DNA of 64,000 nucleotides from Dyadobacter sp. CY345 (GTDB lineage Bacteria; Bacteroidota; Bacteroidia; Cytophagales; Spirosomataceae). The number at the start of each line of letters is the position of its first letter. Position 1 is the first letter of the stretch. Positions 8,239-18,500 of this stretch are shown here, piece after piece. The notes below the pieces were generated by a model. The model was given only the letters and a program-made list of their open reading frames with translations, had not been told where the DNA came from and searched no databases. The DNA lies in assembly GCF_021502725.1 (NCBI RefSeq), contig NZ_JAKFFS010000004.1, positions 682,001 to 746,000 of the forward strand, given 5' to 3'. Position numbers and translations under genes: made by a program.

Positions 8239-8874
8239 ATGATCAATTATTTATTAGTCGACTCGCTTCTTCTAGGTGTTCAGCACTCTTTTGAGCCGGA
8301 TCATATGGCGGCGGTCTCTGTTTTGGCAACAGAAAAAAATCAAAAACCAAAGGATCGTTTGAAGCTCATCTGGCGGTCGTCGCACTGGGCGCTTGGGCAT
8401 TCTTTGACGTTGATTCTTTTTGCCTGTCTGGTTTTGATATTGAAATCAACAATTTCTCTCAACATTTCTGAAAAAGTTGAATTGGTGATCGGACCGTTGA
8501 TGATATGGTTGGGAATTGTTGCCTTCCGCCGGAATTTTAGGAAGCCTGACTTGATAGTACCACCGATTTCGGAACAAAAATTCAGCCGGTCTTTTTGGGT
8601 TGGTATGGTTCATGGCCTAGCCGGAACTGGTGGTGCCTGTGCGGTAGCGTTGACACTTGCAGCAAGCGATGCTTACACTGCTGTCTGGATCATTGTGCTG
8701 CAAAGTTTTGGGATCATTTTGTCTATGTCCGCTTATGGTTATTTCTTCGCTTTTTCAATTAACAAATTCGCGGCGAAGCGGGATTCGGTTTTGAAAATCA
8801 TCAATTATATAGTTGGGACTTTCTCAATCATTATCGGACTGATCACACTATACGGCGCTTTGGAAGGGCAATAA
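8239..8874 (+). CDS. Nickel/cobalt-type transporter (NiCoT/UreH-like), probably cobalt uptake
   Basis: A 211-residue inner-membrane protein with about six hydrophobic segments. The first helix carries the metal-binding motif H-x4-D-H (HSFEPDH, His16, Asp21, His22), the signature of nickel/cobalt transporters, and a second conserved stretch GMVHGLAGTGG starts near residue 127. Cobalt as substrate is inferred from its place directly after a cobalamin riboswitch and before a TonB-dependent receptor. It is shorter than classical NiCoT proteins (about 330 residues) and closer in size to the UreH-like branch. Confidence 0.8.
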   Translation: MINYLLVDSLLLGVQHSFEPDHMAAVSVLATEKNQKPKDRLKLIWRSSHWALGHSLTLILFACLVLILKSTISLNISEKVELVIGPLMIWLGIVAFRRNFRKPDLIVPPISEQKFSRSFWVGMVHGLAGTGGACAVALTLAASDAYTAVWIIVLQSFGIILSMSAYGYFFAFSINKFAAKRDSVLKIINYIVGTFSIIIGLITLYGALEGQ

Positions 8875-8935
8875 TGCATCTTATATTTTCCTTCATTTCG
8901 CTCAAATCGCTTACCATTTTATATATCCATACCCA

Positions 8936-11134
8936 ATGAATTTCAATTTTTACCAATCAACCATTCATCAACTCACGTTTGCAGGTCTATTAGCCATGAC
9001 CGTAACCACTTTCTGTGCGCAGGCACAGGAGGTGGTTTTATCTGATTCAACAAGAGAAAATATCTTAAATCCTGTTGTCGTAACGGCTACACGTTATGAA
9101 ACCAGGAAAGAAAAAATTCCGCAAAAACTGGATATCATCACCCGTCAGGATATTGAAATGACGCCTTCCAACGACCTGACGGATATCGTTCGAAAAACCG
9201 CTGCGGTAGATGTAATTCAGTATCCAAATCTATCTTCCGGAATCGGTATTCGAGGTTTTCGCCCGCAGTTTTCAGGCTTAAATCAGCGGACTTTATTGCT
9301 TATTGATGGCCGCGCCGCGGGAGCAACCAATTTGTCTCAGATTAATCTGAATGGTGTTGAGAGAATTGAAGTTTTAAAAGGCCCTGCTTCTTCCTTGTAT
9401 GGTTCTCAAGCGATGGGCGGTGTCATCAACATCATTACCCAAAGGTCAAAAGGTGATACAAAAGGAAATGGTTTTCTGGAATACGGCAGTTTTCAGTCAT
9501 ACCAGGCTGGCCTGAATGCAGGCGGTAATCTGACCAAAAAACTGGATTACGATATGTCATTTTCCTATTTTGAAAGATCAAAAAATTACAAGATCGGGAA
9601 GTGGAATTTGTTCCGTGATGCTTTTGATTTTACCAAGGTTACAAAAAACTATACAACCCAGCCCGAAACCGAAGTGGATGAAACTAACGCAGACGGCGCA
9701 ACGAGACCTTACACAAAACTTCATTTTTTCACAGGTTCTTTACGACTGGGTTACCAGTTAAATGACAATTGGAGAATTGATATTCGCGGAGATAAATTCC
9801 AGGCAAAAAATGTAGAGTCGCCGGGAGAAATTTCTTCGGGATCCACCGAGGCAAGTACCAAAGATGTAGATCGTGCGGCTTTTGATGTTTCTCTGACTGG
9901 GAAAATTGGAAATCATAGTCCGAGTCTGAAAGTTTTTACATCAGAAGAAAATACGAAAAACTATACACTGAATGTTTCCGGCAAACCTGTTATTCCTTTT
10001 CGTTCTGCTGAACTTGGAAATAATTGGAAAGGTATCCAGATAAAAGACGTCTGGTCAATCGGAAATCATTCTTTAATTGTTGGATATGACTATCTACATT
10101 CTTCCACTGAAAGTCGCCGCTGGACAAACGATACGACGGAACGTGCACCAACGCAGCCAGCCTATGCCTTAATTTCTTCGGCATTTTTCGCGCAGGCCAT
10201 GTTGAATTTTGGGCGATTAACGGTGCAGCCGGGTGTTCGTTATGATAATATTACTTTTGATGTGAAGGAAACAGCGCTTTTGCCAACTTATAAAGCAGGC
10301 AAAAAAACGATTCCGTTTACAAGTCCAAGTCTGGGCGTAAGTTATGAGCTTGTTCCTGCTTTACGTGTGAAAGGAACAATCGGCCGTGCTTTTGTGACAA
10401 CAGACGCTTACAGTGTGGCAGGATATAATGAAGTGCGTGATGCAAAAGGAAGAATTGCAGTGACAGCCGGCAATCCGGATCTAAAAAATGAAAGCAGTGT
10501 GAGCTGGGATTTGGGACTAAGTTTTAATAAACCCAAAACAGGACTTTCTGCAAACGTTACTTATTTTTCAACAAAAGTTACCAACCGGATTGCCAAGGTG
10601 ATCAGAACAGTAAATGAGCCGCTTGAAAATAAAGACGTTATCGTTTCCCGCGCGACTTTTGTCAATGCAGCCAATGCGGAAATCCGTGGTTTGGAAACGG
10701 AAGTTACCTATGATTTTGGTGCCTTATCAAATTACAGATATTCGCTGAAAACTTTTTTAAATGCAACTTCTATGTTCAAAGCTGCGGAGGATATTGTTGG
10801 AACTGATGAATCAAAAGTAACCCGCGATATTCAGAATGTGGCAAAAAATACGTTCAATTATGGTTTGGAATATGATAATTTGAAATGGCTGAGGCTTCGT
10901 TTATCAGGTCGTACGATTGGAACGCGGATGGATATCGATTACACCGATCCGATTAACCCGGTTATTGATTATCCGAAATATATGGTTTTAGATTTTACAG
11001 CCGCTTTTAAAATTGCTCAGAAACATACGCTGGCATTGAAAGTAAACAATGTAACAGACGAAAATTATTACGAAAAACGCGGTTATAATTTGCCCGGCCG
11101 TGCCGTTTCCGTCAGATATACGGTAGCATTCTAA
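8936..11134 (+). CDS. TonB-dependent outer-membrane receptor, probably for cobalamin or corrinoids (BtuB-like)
   Basis: 732 residues. A signal peptide ends near AQAQ (residue 31). The TonB-box region NPVVVTATR is followed by a plug domain with RTLLLIDGRAAG and VERIEVLKGPASSLYGSQAMGGVINIIT (roughly residues 50-165). A 22-strand barrel-type C-terminus ends in the aromatic VRYTVAF. It lacks the N-terminal carboxypeptidase-like domain of SusC proteins, so it is a classical receptor. It follows the transporter gene by 61 bp with no terminator between, so the same riboswitch should control it, which supports a B12 ligand. Ligand identity is inference. Confidence 0.87.
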   Translation: MNFNFYQSTIHQLTFAGLLAMTVTTFCAQAQEVVLSDSTRENILNPVVVTATRYETRKEKIPQKLDIITRQDIEMTPSNDLTDIVRKTAAVDVIQYPNLSSGIGIRGFRPQFSGLNQRTLLLIDGRAAGATNLSQINLNGVERIEVLKGPASSLYGSQAMGGVINIITQRSKGDTKGNGFLEYGSFQSYQAGLNAGGNLTKKLDYDMSFSYFERSKNYKIGKWNLFRDAFDFTKVTKNYTTQPETEVDETNADGATRPYTKLHFFTGSLRLGYQLNDNWRIDIRGDKFQAKNVESPGEISSGSTEASTKDVDRAAFDVSLTGKIGNHSPSLKVFTSEENTKNYTLNVSGKPVIPFRSAELGNNWKGIQIKDVWSIGNHSLIVGYDYLHSSTESRRWTNDTTERAPTQPAYALISSAFFAQAMLNFGRLTVQPGVRYDNITFDVKETALLPTYKAGKKTIPFTSPSLGVSYELVPALRVKGTIGRAFVTTDAYSVAGYNEVRDAKGRIAVTAGNPDLKNESSVSWDLGLSFNKPKTGLSANVTYFSTKVTNRIAKVIRTVNEPLENKDVIVSRATFVNAANAEIRGLETEVTYDFGALSNYRYSLKTFLNATSMFKAAEDIVGTDESKVTRDIQNVAKNTFNYGLEYDNLKWLRLRLSGRTIGTRMDIDYTDPINPVIDYPKYMVLDFTAAFKIAQKHTLALKVNNVTDENYYEKRGYNLPGRAVSVRYTVAF

Positions 11135-11189
11135 GTGACCAGATTTCGGTTTAGTTGCAGAATTGTTTAATTGACTTCTAAAAAACAAT

Positions 11190-11233
11190 AATATAAATCC
11201 TTCATCCGTACTTTTGGGTGAAGGATTTATATT
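11190..11233. terminator. Perfect 15-bp inverted repeat, possible terminator of the riboswitch operon
   Basis: AATATAAATCCTTCA (11190-11204) and its exact complement (11219-11233) enclose a 14-nt loop between the receptor and the phosphodiesterase gene. An A-run precedes it and T-rich sequence follows, but there is no clean T-tract, so terminator function is moderate. It covers an in-frame GTG at 11218, which argues against that codon as the downstream start. Confidence 0.5.
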
Positions 11234-11259
11234 TACGATACCATTTAATCCAAATCAAC

Positions 11260-12216
11260 ATGAGACAACGGATTTACAACCTGATTTCAACTTCCATTTT
11301 ATACCTGATTTTTGTGTCATTTAGTGTTGCGCAATCGGCTTTTAATGTAGTGCCACTTGGTGTAAAAGGCGGTGGTGCGGAAGGGAATCTTTCGGCTTAT
11401 ATGATTGCCCCGGTTAATTCACAAGCCTATGTTTGTCTGGATGGCGGAACGGTTCGGCAGGGGATTGAAGTAGCCGTTGCCAATGGTGCTTTTGCTGTTA
11501 CAGCAGACCAGGTTTCAAGAAGTTTTATCAAAGGTTTTCTGATTTCTCATGCACACCTGGATCATGTTTCAGGCATGCTAACAAACGCGCCTGAGGATAC
11601 AGCAAAGTTTATTTATGCATTTCCAAAATGTCTGGAAATTATAAAAAATCATTATTTCAACTGGGAAAGCTGGCCGAATTTTGGAAGTGAAGGTGTTAAT
11701 CCATTGAAAAAATATACTTACAAACCATTGTCAGAAGGCCAGGATATCCCGCTGGAAAATACAGAGATGACATTAAAAACTTTCTCATTGAGCCACGGAA
11801 ATCCCTATGAAGGCGCTGCTTTTTTAATTCAAACTCATGGAAAACAAGCTTTGTATTTTGGAGATACAGGTCCGGATGAGGTTGAAAAATCTGATAAACT
11901 TCAAAAAGTGTGGGAAACAATTGCTCCCTTGATCAAAGCAAAAACCTTGACCGGAATTTTCCTTGAAGCTTCCTATCCCAATGAGCAGCCGGATAACAAA
12001 CTGTTTGGTCATTTAACACCCAACTGGATTATGAAAGAAATGGAGAAACTGGCAGTTTTGGCAGGGAAAGAAAATATGAGGGATTTGAAACTGATCATCA
12101 CGCATATCAAACCAACCGGTCAGAATGAAGTAATCATCAAAGGTCAGCTTAGTGCGAATAACGCACTCGGATTACAAATTATTTACCCCGAGCAAGGAAC
12201 CGCATTTGAATTGTAG
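11260..12216 (+). CDS. Class II 3',5'-cyclic-nucleotide phosphodiesterase, MBL fold, exported
   Basis: 318 residues from the ATG at 11260; an upstream in-frame GTG lies in a hairpin. A signal peptide (QRIYNLISTSILYLIFVSF) runs to about residue 27. The metallo-beta-lactamase motif SHAHLDHVSGM near residue 97 matches the class II phosphodiesterase signature HxHLDH, and later metal ligands are visible in SHGNPYEG, FGDTGPDE and ITHIKP. The family hydrolyses cAMP or cGMP. Export points to degradation of external or periplasmic cyclic nucleotides. It follows the riboswitch operon but is separated from it by an inverted repeat. Confidence 0.85.
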   Translation: MRQRIYNLISTSILYLIFVSFSVAQSAFNVVPLGVKGGGAEGNLSAYMIAPVNSQAYVCLDGGTVRQGIEVAVANGAFAVTADQVSRSFIKGFLISHAHLDHVSGMLTNAPEDTAKFIYAFPKCLEIIKNHYFNWESWPNFGSEGVNPLKKYTYKPLSEGQDIPLENTEMTLKTFSLSHGNPYEGAAFLIQTHGKQALYFGDTGPDEVEKSDKLQKVWETIAPLIKAKTLTGIFLEASYPNEQPDNKLFGHLTPNWIMKEMEKLAVLAGKENMRDLKLIITHIKPTGQNEVIIKGQLSANNALGLQIIYPEQGTAFEL

Positions 12217-12219
12217 AAA

Positions 12220-12269
12220 CCACGAATACGCAAATCAAAACACATTTGTGAAAATTAGTGCATTCGTGG
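12220..12269. repeat. Palindromic intergenic repeat, family C (CCACGAAT type)
   Basis: CCACGAAT (12220-12227) and its exact complement ATTCGTGG (12262-12269) enclose a further CAAAT/ATTTG pairing. It starts 3 bp after the phosphodiesterase stop codon. It resembles the CCACGAATGCACGAAT repeats known from many bacterial genomes. Confidence 0.7.
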
Positions 12270-12309
12270 CAAAAGGGAAATCTGTTAAAATAAACCGATT
12301 CGACCTGAA

Positions 12310-13194
12310 TCATTTCTTGGTTGGAATTCCGGGAGTGTGCGGAATCTTGATATCAGTCCCAAATTCTTTATTTACTTTCTCAATCAGATAAGCCGACAAA
12401 AGGGGAGAGGCCTCTTCATGATTTTGGTGTACGAAGAAATAAATATTTTGAATTCCCTGATCCACCCAAAGTTTCAGACGGTCCATCCAGTCATCCAGAC
12501 GGGAATAATCAGAATCAACGTTCGCGCCGTTGTAACGGATAAATGCAGTTGGCGTGGTTAATCGCATATGCAACAAATCGCGACGACCAGCTGTGTCGGT
12601 GATGATGTGCGTGATATTTTTCTTTTCAAGCTGAATATATAATTCGCTATTGTCCCACGAACCGTCATACCAGCCAGTATGTCTTAATTCAAGCGCGAGA
12701 GGAAAACCGGATGGCCAGGCTTCCAGATAATCTTTTAATACCTCCCAGTTTTTTGGGCCGAAATTATCGGGCATTTGTAAGAATAACATGCCCAGTTTTT
12801 CTTCCAGATGAGAAATATGGTCCAGGTAAACACTTGTTGGTTGATCAGCATCTTTCAACCTTTTCCAGTGACTTATTCCCTGATGAAGTTTTGGGAAAAA
12901 GCGGAATCCTCCTGGTGTTTTGGTATGCCAGCTGTCAATGGTTTCAAGTGGAAAATTGTTGTAAAACGTGGCATTTAGTTCAATGCTGTTGAATTGAGTC
13001 GCATAGTAAGCCAGCTCGTCTTTTGTCCCTTTTGGATAAAAATTCTTTAAATCTGCCTTATTCCATTTGGCACAGCCGATATAAATATCAGGTTTTCCTT
13101 TTTTAGATTTTTCTAAAATAAGTTTGTTTTCCTTACTGTCAGGCGGAAGTACGAAATCAACTAATTCCGGGTTATCAATTTTTCCGAATTTCAT
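12310..13194 (-). CDS. DUF72 domain protein (YecE family)
   Basis: 294 residues, cytosolic. The family fold (TIM barrel) begins at IYIGCAKWNKADLKNFYP near residue 37. Conserved blocks follow: FNSIELNATFYN, LGMLFLQMPDNFGP, PLALELRHTGWYD, DTAGRR and FIRYNGAN. The biochemical role of DUF72/YecE proteins is not established. It is convergent with the phosphodiesterase and separated from the next minus-strand gene by a strong terminator, so it is likely its own unit. Confidence 0.85.
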   Translation of the reverse strand: MKFGKIDNPELVDFVLPPDSKENKLILEKSKKGKPDIYIGCAKWNKADLKNFYPKGTKDELAYYATQFNSIELNATFYNNFPLETIDSWHTKTPGGFRFFPKLHQGISHWKRLKDADQPTSVYLDHISHLEEKLGMLFLQMPDNFGPKNWEVLKDYLEAWPSGFPLALELRHTGWYDGSWDNSELYIQLEKKNITHIITDTAGRRDLLHMRLTTPTAFIRYNGANVDSDYSRLDDWMDRLKLWVDQGIQNIYFFVHQNHEEASPLLSAYLIEKVNKEFGTDIKIPHTPGIPTKK

Positions 13195-13264
13195 GGCTGG
13201 TCAATTATTAGCTGGATTGAAAATAAAATATAAAAATCCAAGTATGGAACCTTGGGCCTTATTG

Positions 13265-13307
13265 TATAAAAAAGAAGTGCCATGGCAAAACTAAAACCAT
13301 GGCACTT
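13265..13307 (-). terminator. Intrinsic terminator of the cupin gene
   Basis: An 11-bp perfect stem (AAGTGCCATGG at 13275-13285, complement at 13297-13307) is followed on the minus strand by CTTTTTTTAT. It lies just after the stop of the 13325-13840 gene. Confidence 0.85.
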
Positions 13308-13324
13308 GTATTTGTTACTATAAA

Positions 13325-13840
13325 TTATCTACCAAAATCGTCCTGAACGCGAACAATATCGTCTTCATCAGAAGGATTAGAAGGGTCGGTGTGCTGCCAG
13401 ATTTCAGCAACTACGCCCCATTCGTCAACACCGATCAGGCGGTGACGTTCACCCTGGTTAAGGCTTATTACGGTCCCGATCGGCAATTGTTTCATCTCAG
13501 TTTCTTCGTCTGTGTCGCTGATCACGATACCTGCGTTTCCGCCGATTACTTTCCAGATTTCAGCGCGGCGGTGGTGGTACTGCCACGATAAACGTTTTTG
13601 TGGAGCAACAACCAAAATTTTTGGGCTCAGTTTTTCATATCCTGCAAAATCTTCCAATGAAAGATGCGGGAAAAAAGTTTTGATAAACTGCGGAGCCTGG
13701 GTTTCGTCTAGCACAAAAAAACCACCCCATGGACGGGAATGATCTTTGGCTACGACGGAAAAACCCTGTTCGTCAATGAACTTCTGAACATTATCGAAAA
13801 CAACGGCTTTGTCGGTAGAAGCGGGAAATACATCAAGCAT
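13325..13840 (-). CDS. Cupin protein of the type II phosphomannose isomerase family
   Basis: 171 residues forming a single cupin domain. The metal-site blocks are WQYHHRRAEIWKVIGGNAGI near residue 88 and LNQGERHRLIG near residue 128, as in the C-terminal isomerase domain of bifunctional mannose-1-phosphate guanylyltransferases; no guanylyltransferase domain is present. Bacteroidota homologues are often labelled phosphoheptose isomerase, but the cupin motifs do not fit that fold. Mannose-6-phosphate/fructose-6-phosphate isomerisation is plausible and would suit the mannan locus downstream, but this link is inference. It has its own terminator. Confidence 0.75.
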   Translation of the reverse strand: MLDVFPASTDKAVVFDNVQKFIDEQGFSVVAKDHSRPWGGFFVLDETQAPQFIKTFFPHLSLEDFAGYEKLSPKILVVAPQKRLSWQYHHRRAEIWKVIGGNAGIVISDTDEETEMKQLPIGTVISLNQGERHRLIGVDEWGVVAEIWQHTDPSNPSDEDDIVRVQDDFGR

Positions 13841-13882
13841 GTTGAATAAATTTGGTTATGGTCCGGTAAAACTCAAATTTAG

Positions 13883-13923
13883 GATAAAAAGCAAAAAGAT
13901 GCCCCTTTAATTCGGGGCATCTT
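13883..13923 (-). terminator. Intrinsic terminator of the first SusC/SusD operon
   Basis: A 10-bp stem AAGATGCCCC/GGGGCATCTT (13896-13905, 13914-13923) is followed on the minus strand by TTTGCTTTTTA. It is 24 bp past the SusD stop. Confidence 0.85.
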
Positions 13924-13946
13924 CTGATAACTTTTTTAATGGTAAT

Positions 13947-15467
13947 TTATTTGTCCCACCAAATTTTTGTCATGAAGGTATCGCCACCCTGCCGACTGAT
14001 GGCTTCTGTGATATTATCATTGACACCAACTTCGCTTTGTGGATACCGGAGTCTGCGAGGAATTTGCCCGTTTGTTTCATTTCCAGGATAATTTACCGGA
14101 ATTAATTTCGGGAATCCTGTTCTTCTCCAATCAGCCCAGGCTTCCATGTGGTTTAAAACAGAGCCGTTAATCAGCCAGTTTTCTGTTTGAATCGTTTCTA
14201 GTTTTGCGTCCAGCGTTCCTGACGGATATGGATTAGCTGCTGAATATGCTTTTGCATCAGCATCGGTCAATGTTCCTCCATATGCGTTCAATTGAAGTAT
14301 CGCAGCTATTTGCCCTGCATCGAAAGCTGCTTTTGCGTCACCAGTTGCCCATCCGCGTTCAATAGCTTCTGTTTTCAAAAATTGAGACTCAGCATAGGTC
14401 ATGATAAAATACGGGTTACTTAAAACATACATGTTAGGCGCGGCCCTTGAATAATTATCCAGATTTTTCTCAGGTAGACTGGTCAATGCTGTGGCATCCG
14501 TTCCGCTTGGAATTCCAATTTGTTTGTCGACTGATCGGTCCCCGTTTTTCAACGCTGCCACAACCGGAAGTCTTGGATCTTTTCTTGCTTTCATCATGTC
14601 AATGAAAGTTTTTGCCCACTGGATATTATTGCCATCAGCAATTTTTCTACCCGCTCCCAGATTCCAGGAATTCGCATTCGAATTATTCCCTGCACCCGTT
14701 TTGTCCATTTTGATGGTGAAACTGTCATCATTACTGGACATTATACCTGCATCGATTGCCTTTTTTGCCCAGGCCTGAGCATTGGTAGCATCTGCTTTTT
14801 GCATCCGCATCGCAATTCTCAACATCAATGAATTTGCTCCTTTTTTCCATTTGTCAAGATCGCCCCCGTAAACGAAATCTGCAGTCGTAGGTTTGTAGGA
14901 AGCAGGATTAAATGCCTTGCTGGCTTCATCGAGTTCTTTAAGCATGTCCATATAAATTGCTTGCTGCGGATCATACTTTGGCGAATTTATTTTACTGATA
15001 AACCCTTTTCCGGCCTCTGAATATGGAACATCTCCGTATAAGTCGGTTAAAAAAGATGTTTCGACCACTCTTAAAATCCTGGCCATCGACAAGATATTTA
15101 CATCTTTGGCATCTTTGCTTGCAAGATCGATCAGGTTGACCAGGTTTTTGATCGAATTCGGATATGAGCTTTCAAAATAAGCGGCACTTAAATCACCCTG
15201 AAATGTGTAAACCGTACCTCGATAAAAACCTACTTCTACGGAAGCCATTTGCTGCATAATACAGCCGGCATAAATAAAATTCGCACGCCAGGATTTATAT
15301 CCCGGATCTCCTGCCGACCCGGCCAATAATAATGCAGATTGACTCAATAAATAATCAAGTGGAACCGCTGCAGGCGCATTCGGGTTGACATTGACTTCCT
15401 CAAAGTCTTTGGTACAAGAACCCAAAAAAGTCATCAGACTCAGCAAGACAAGTATTTTATATTTCAT
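13947..15467 (-). CDS. SusD/RagB-family outer-membrane lipoprotein (first pair)
   Basis: 506 residues. A lipoprotein signal (KYKILVLLSLMTFLGSC, lipobox Cys18) is followed by the alpha-helical TPR-type SusD fold. The pattern FLTDLYGDVPYSEA near residue 138 and the late block NHMEAWADWRRTGFPKL are typical of the SusD-like subfamily described as nutrient-binding outer-membrane lipoprotein. It works as the surface lid of the partner SusC channel encoded 33 bp upstream. No degradative enzyme is adjacent, so the ligand is unknown. Confidence 0.9.
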   Translation of the reverse strand: MKYKILVLLSLMTFLGSCTKDFEEVNVNPNAPAAVPLDYLLSQSALLLAGSAGDPGYKSWRANFIYAGCIMQQMASVEVGFYRGTVYTFQGDLSAAYFESSYPNSIKNLVNLIDLASKDAKDVNILSMARILRVVETSFLTDLYGDVPYSEAGKGFISKINSPKYDPQQAIYMDMLKELDEASKAFNPASYKPTTADFVYGGDLDKWKKGANSLMLRIAMRMQKADATNAQAWAKKAIDAGIMSSNDDSFTIKMDKTGAGNNSNANSWNLGAGRKIADGNNIQWAKTFIDMMKARKDPRLPVVAALKNGDRSVDKQIGIPSGTDATALTSLPEKNLDNYSRAAPNMYVLSNPYFIMTYAESQFLKTEAIERGWATGDAKAAFDAGQIAAILQLNAYGGTLTDADAKAYSAANPYPSGTLDAKLETIQTENWLINGSVLNHMEAWADWRRTGFPKLIPVNYPGNETNGQIPRRLRYPQSEVGVNDNITEAISRQGGDTFMTKIWWDK

Positions 15468-15500
15468 AATGATATCATTTTAAAAATTGATCGTGGGGTT

Positions 15501-18500
15501 CTAGAATTTCAGGTTTAAGTTAACACCCATACTACGCGTTGGAGGTGCACTGTAAAATTCGAGACCCTGCGCATTTGAATTATTGTAGTTGGATTCAGGA
15601 TCAATATTGGGCGTTTTCTTGTGGATAATCCAAAGGTTACGTCCGGTCAATGAAACAGAAATCGCTTTGAATGGCGACTTTGATCCCAGGTATTTTGATG
15701 GAATTGCATAATCAATAATTACCTGGCGCAGCTTGATAAAATCAGAACTGTATACAAACGGTGTGGCAATGTTGTTTGCGATTCTGTCATAATAAGGCTG
15801 GGCTTCAACACGAACCGTATTTGCTTCACCGTTTTCATTAACACCTTCTCCGATAAGTCCGCCGTCGCGCCCGGGTAATGTTTCTTTTAGGTTTCCGCGG
15901 CGATATCCAAGGGCGTTGGTTCCAGAGAATATTTTTCCACCGAATTTCCCGTCAACAAGAAAACTCAAACCTACACCTTTATATCGGAAGGAGTTTGTGA
16001 AACCTAAGGTCCAGGGAGAAACACCGGAACCATAACTCATCAGATTTCCCTGAAGCGGATAGCCTTGTGCATCATAAACGACACGTCCCTGATCGTCACG
16101 TTTGAAATCGAAACCCTTAACCTGGCTGTATGGCAAGCCAACGTCCTGATGAACATAGGCAGTCCTTGTTCTGTTTTCATCAACCCTTAACGTCTGCAAA
16201 TCGTTGTAGAGATTAATTACTTCGCTTTTATTGTATGCCATGTTAAACGAAGCATTCCAGGTAAACGAATTTTTTCTGAGCGCTTCAACATTTAACAGTA
16301 ATTCAATACCCTTATTTGAGATTTCTCCAACATTAAACACAGCCGCGTTATAACCGGAAGTGTAAGATACTGTGGCATTTACGATATCATTTGTAGTCTT
16401 TCTTGTATAATAGGCAATATCCGCACTCACCCGGTTATTGAACAATCGTGCTTCCAGACCAGCTTCAAATGTTGTTGAAGTAAGCGGCTGCAACAAACTA
16501 TTCGGAATTTCAGTGTTATTGATCTGAGCCAGAGGAGCTCCATTGTGAGCGCCTGACAACGCATAGGTCAGTAATAATTTATACGGATCTGTTGCGCCAC
16601 CCGCTTGTGCCCATGAAGATCTTACTTTGAAATAATTAATTGCAGCCGGCATTTGGATAGCTTCTGAAACCACGAAACTGGCTCCAACCGAAGGATATAA
16701 AATGCTGTTATAACCAGAGGCTAAGGTGGAGAACCAATCATTTCTGGCGGTTGCTGTGACGAACAGGTAATTATTGAAAGAAAACTCGCCCGAACCGTAT
16801 AGCGAATTAATGCGTCTTTCGATATAATTTTCGCTTGACGTTCTTGCAGCCGGATCAATGTTTGAAATGTCGTAAAAGAACGGAATATTAAAATTATTTC
16901 CGCCAAGGTTTGTCAAACGGTTGACATTTCTCATCTGATTTCCTCCGACGAGAAGGTTGAAGCCAAATTTGTCTCCAAATTTTTTGTCAATCCCCACCAT
17001 CAAATCCATGTTTCTTTCCATGAATTCCCGCTGGTTTGAGGTATAAGAGCCCAATACTTTATAGGCAGTTCCGTATGGTTCGATCGCGCGATAACGGTAA
17101 TTGAAATAATCTATCCCAATTCGTCCCTTTACAAACAGCCAGTCTAAAATGTCAAATTTTGGTTCAATAGCACCGATCACACGATTTTTCTGATCATTAT
17201 TTTGAAAGTCGTAAGCTGCGAAATATGGGTTTGTAACATACACATTGTCAGACCAGACTTTTTCATTTCCTGCTGCATCGTATTTGGTGTCCCTGAAAGT
17301 TTCGACATCCATAGAAGAGGCCAAAGAGTAGATCGCATAGTTTGCATTACCTGGCGAATCGGACAATCTTGGTCTGTTTTTGGTCTTTTCGTAAACATAC
17401 TTGATGTTCGTCAGTATGCTCAGTTTTTTGCCAAGATTTGAATTAACGTTCAAAGCAAAGTTATTTCTGTGCAAAGTGTTGTTTGGCATCACGCCTTTGT
17501 TATCCATATTGTTCATGGAAAAACGGTAGGTGCTAGTCGCAGCCGCACCGGAAAAGGCAACGCTGTTCGTGAACGTACTTCCAATCTGGTAGAACTTGCT
17601 CAAATTATCTCGCTGTGCCGAATATGGACGGGTAACGCCATCAAACTGTATCACGTTGGAACCATCCAGTTTTGCGCCCCAGCTGTTTGACGTTAATGCT
17701 TCATTAACAGTAGTTGGTTTAAGTCCATTATTTCCCATACCATACTCATATTGGTAATCCTTGAATTCCTTGATCAATAAGTCTTCCGCCAGATAATTGC
17801 TGTTCACTTCAAGGCCAATCCCTTTTTCCATTTTTCCGCCTTTGGTAGTAACCAAAATAGCACCATTGGAAGCCCGTGACCCATAAAGTGCTGCTGCGGT
17901 TGCACCTTTTAAAACACTGATGTTTTCAATTTCATCAGGGTTTAAGCTTGAAATTCCATCACCCTGATCAGCGCCGCCCCACATCCCGGCCTGGCCAAGG
18001 TTTTCGTTGTTGATAGGGATCCCGTCCACAACAATTAATGGCTGGTTGTTTCCTGAGATTGATCCGTTTCCGCGTAATGTTATTCTTGTAGAACCAGCCG
18101 GGCCGGTTGCAGTGCCGGTGATATTCAATCCGGCTACTTTCCCCGCCAGCGAATTCGCCATGTTGGGTGTGCGGGCTACGGTGAGTTCTTCTCCTTTAAT
18201 TTCGGAGACCGCATATCCAAGTGCTTTTTTCTCTTTTTTGATACCAAGGGCCGTCACTACAACCTCGTTTAGGGCTGTGGCTTCGGGTGTCAGCGCCACA
18301 TCTAAGATTGATGCATTGACTGTCACTTCTTTGGAATTATATCCAATGAAGCTGAAAATTAAAACTTTGCCTTTTTCAGCCTGAATACTGAATTCCCCTT
18401 TATCGTTTGTTGTTGTGCCCCGGTTTGTTCCTTTCAGAACAACATTCACGCCGGCAACTTCGCTTCCTCCTTCTTCATTCACCTTTCCAGTTACCATCAT

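Noticed and set aside
11218..11259. GTG start for the phosphodiesterase
   Set aside because: The codon is within a perfect 15-bp hairpin, and starting at 11260 gives a clean signal peptide.
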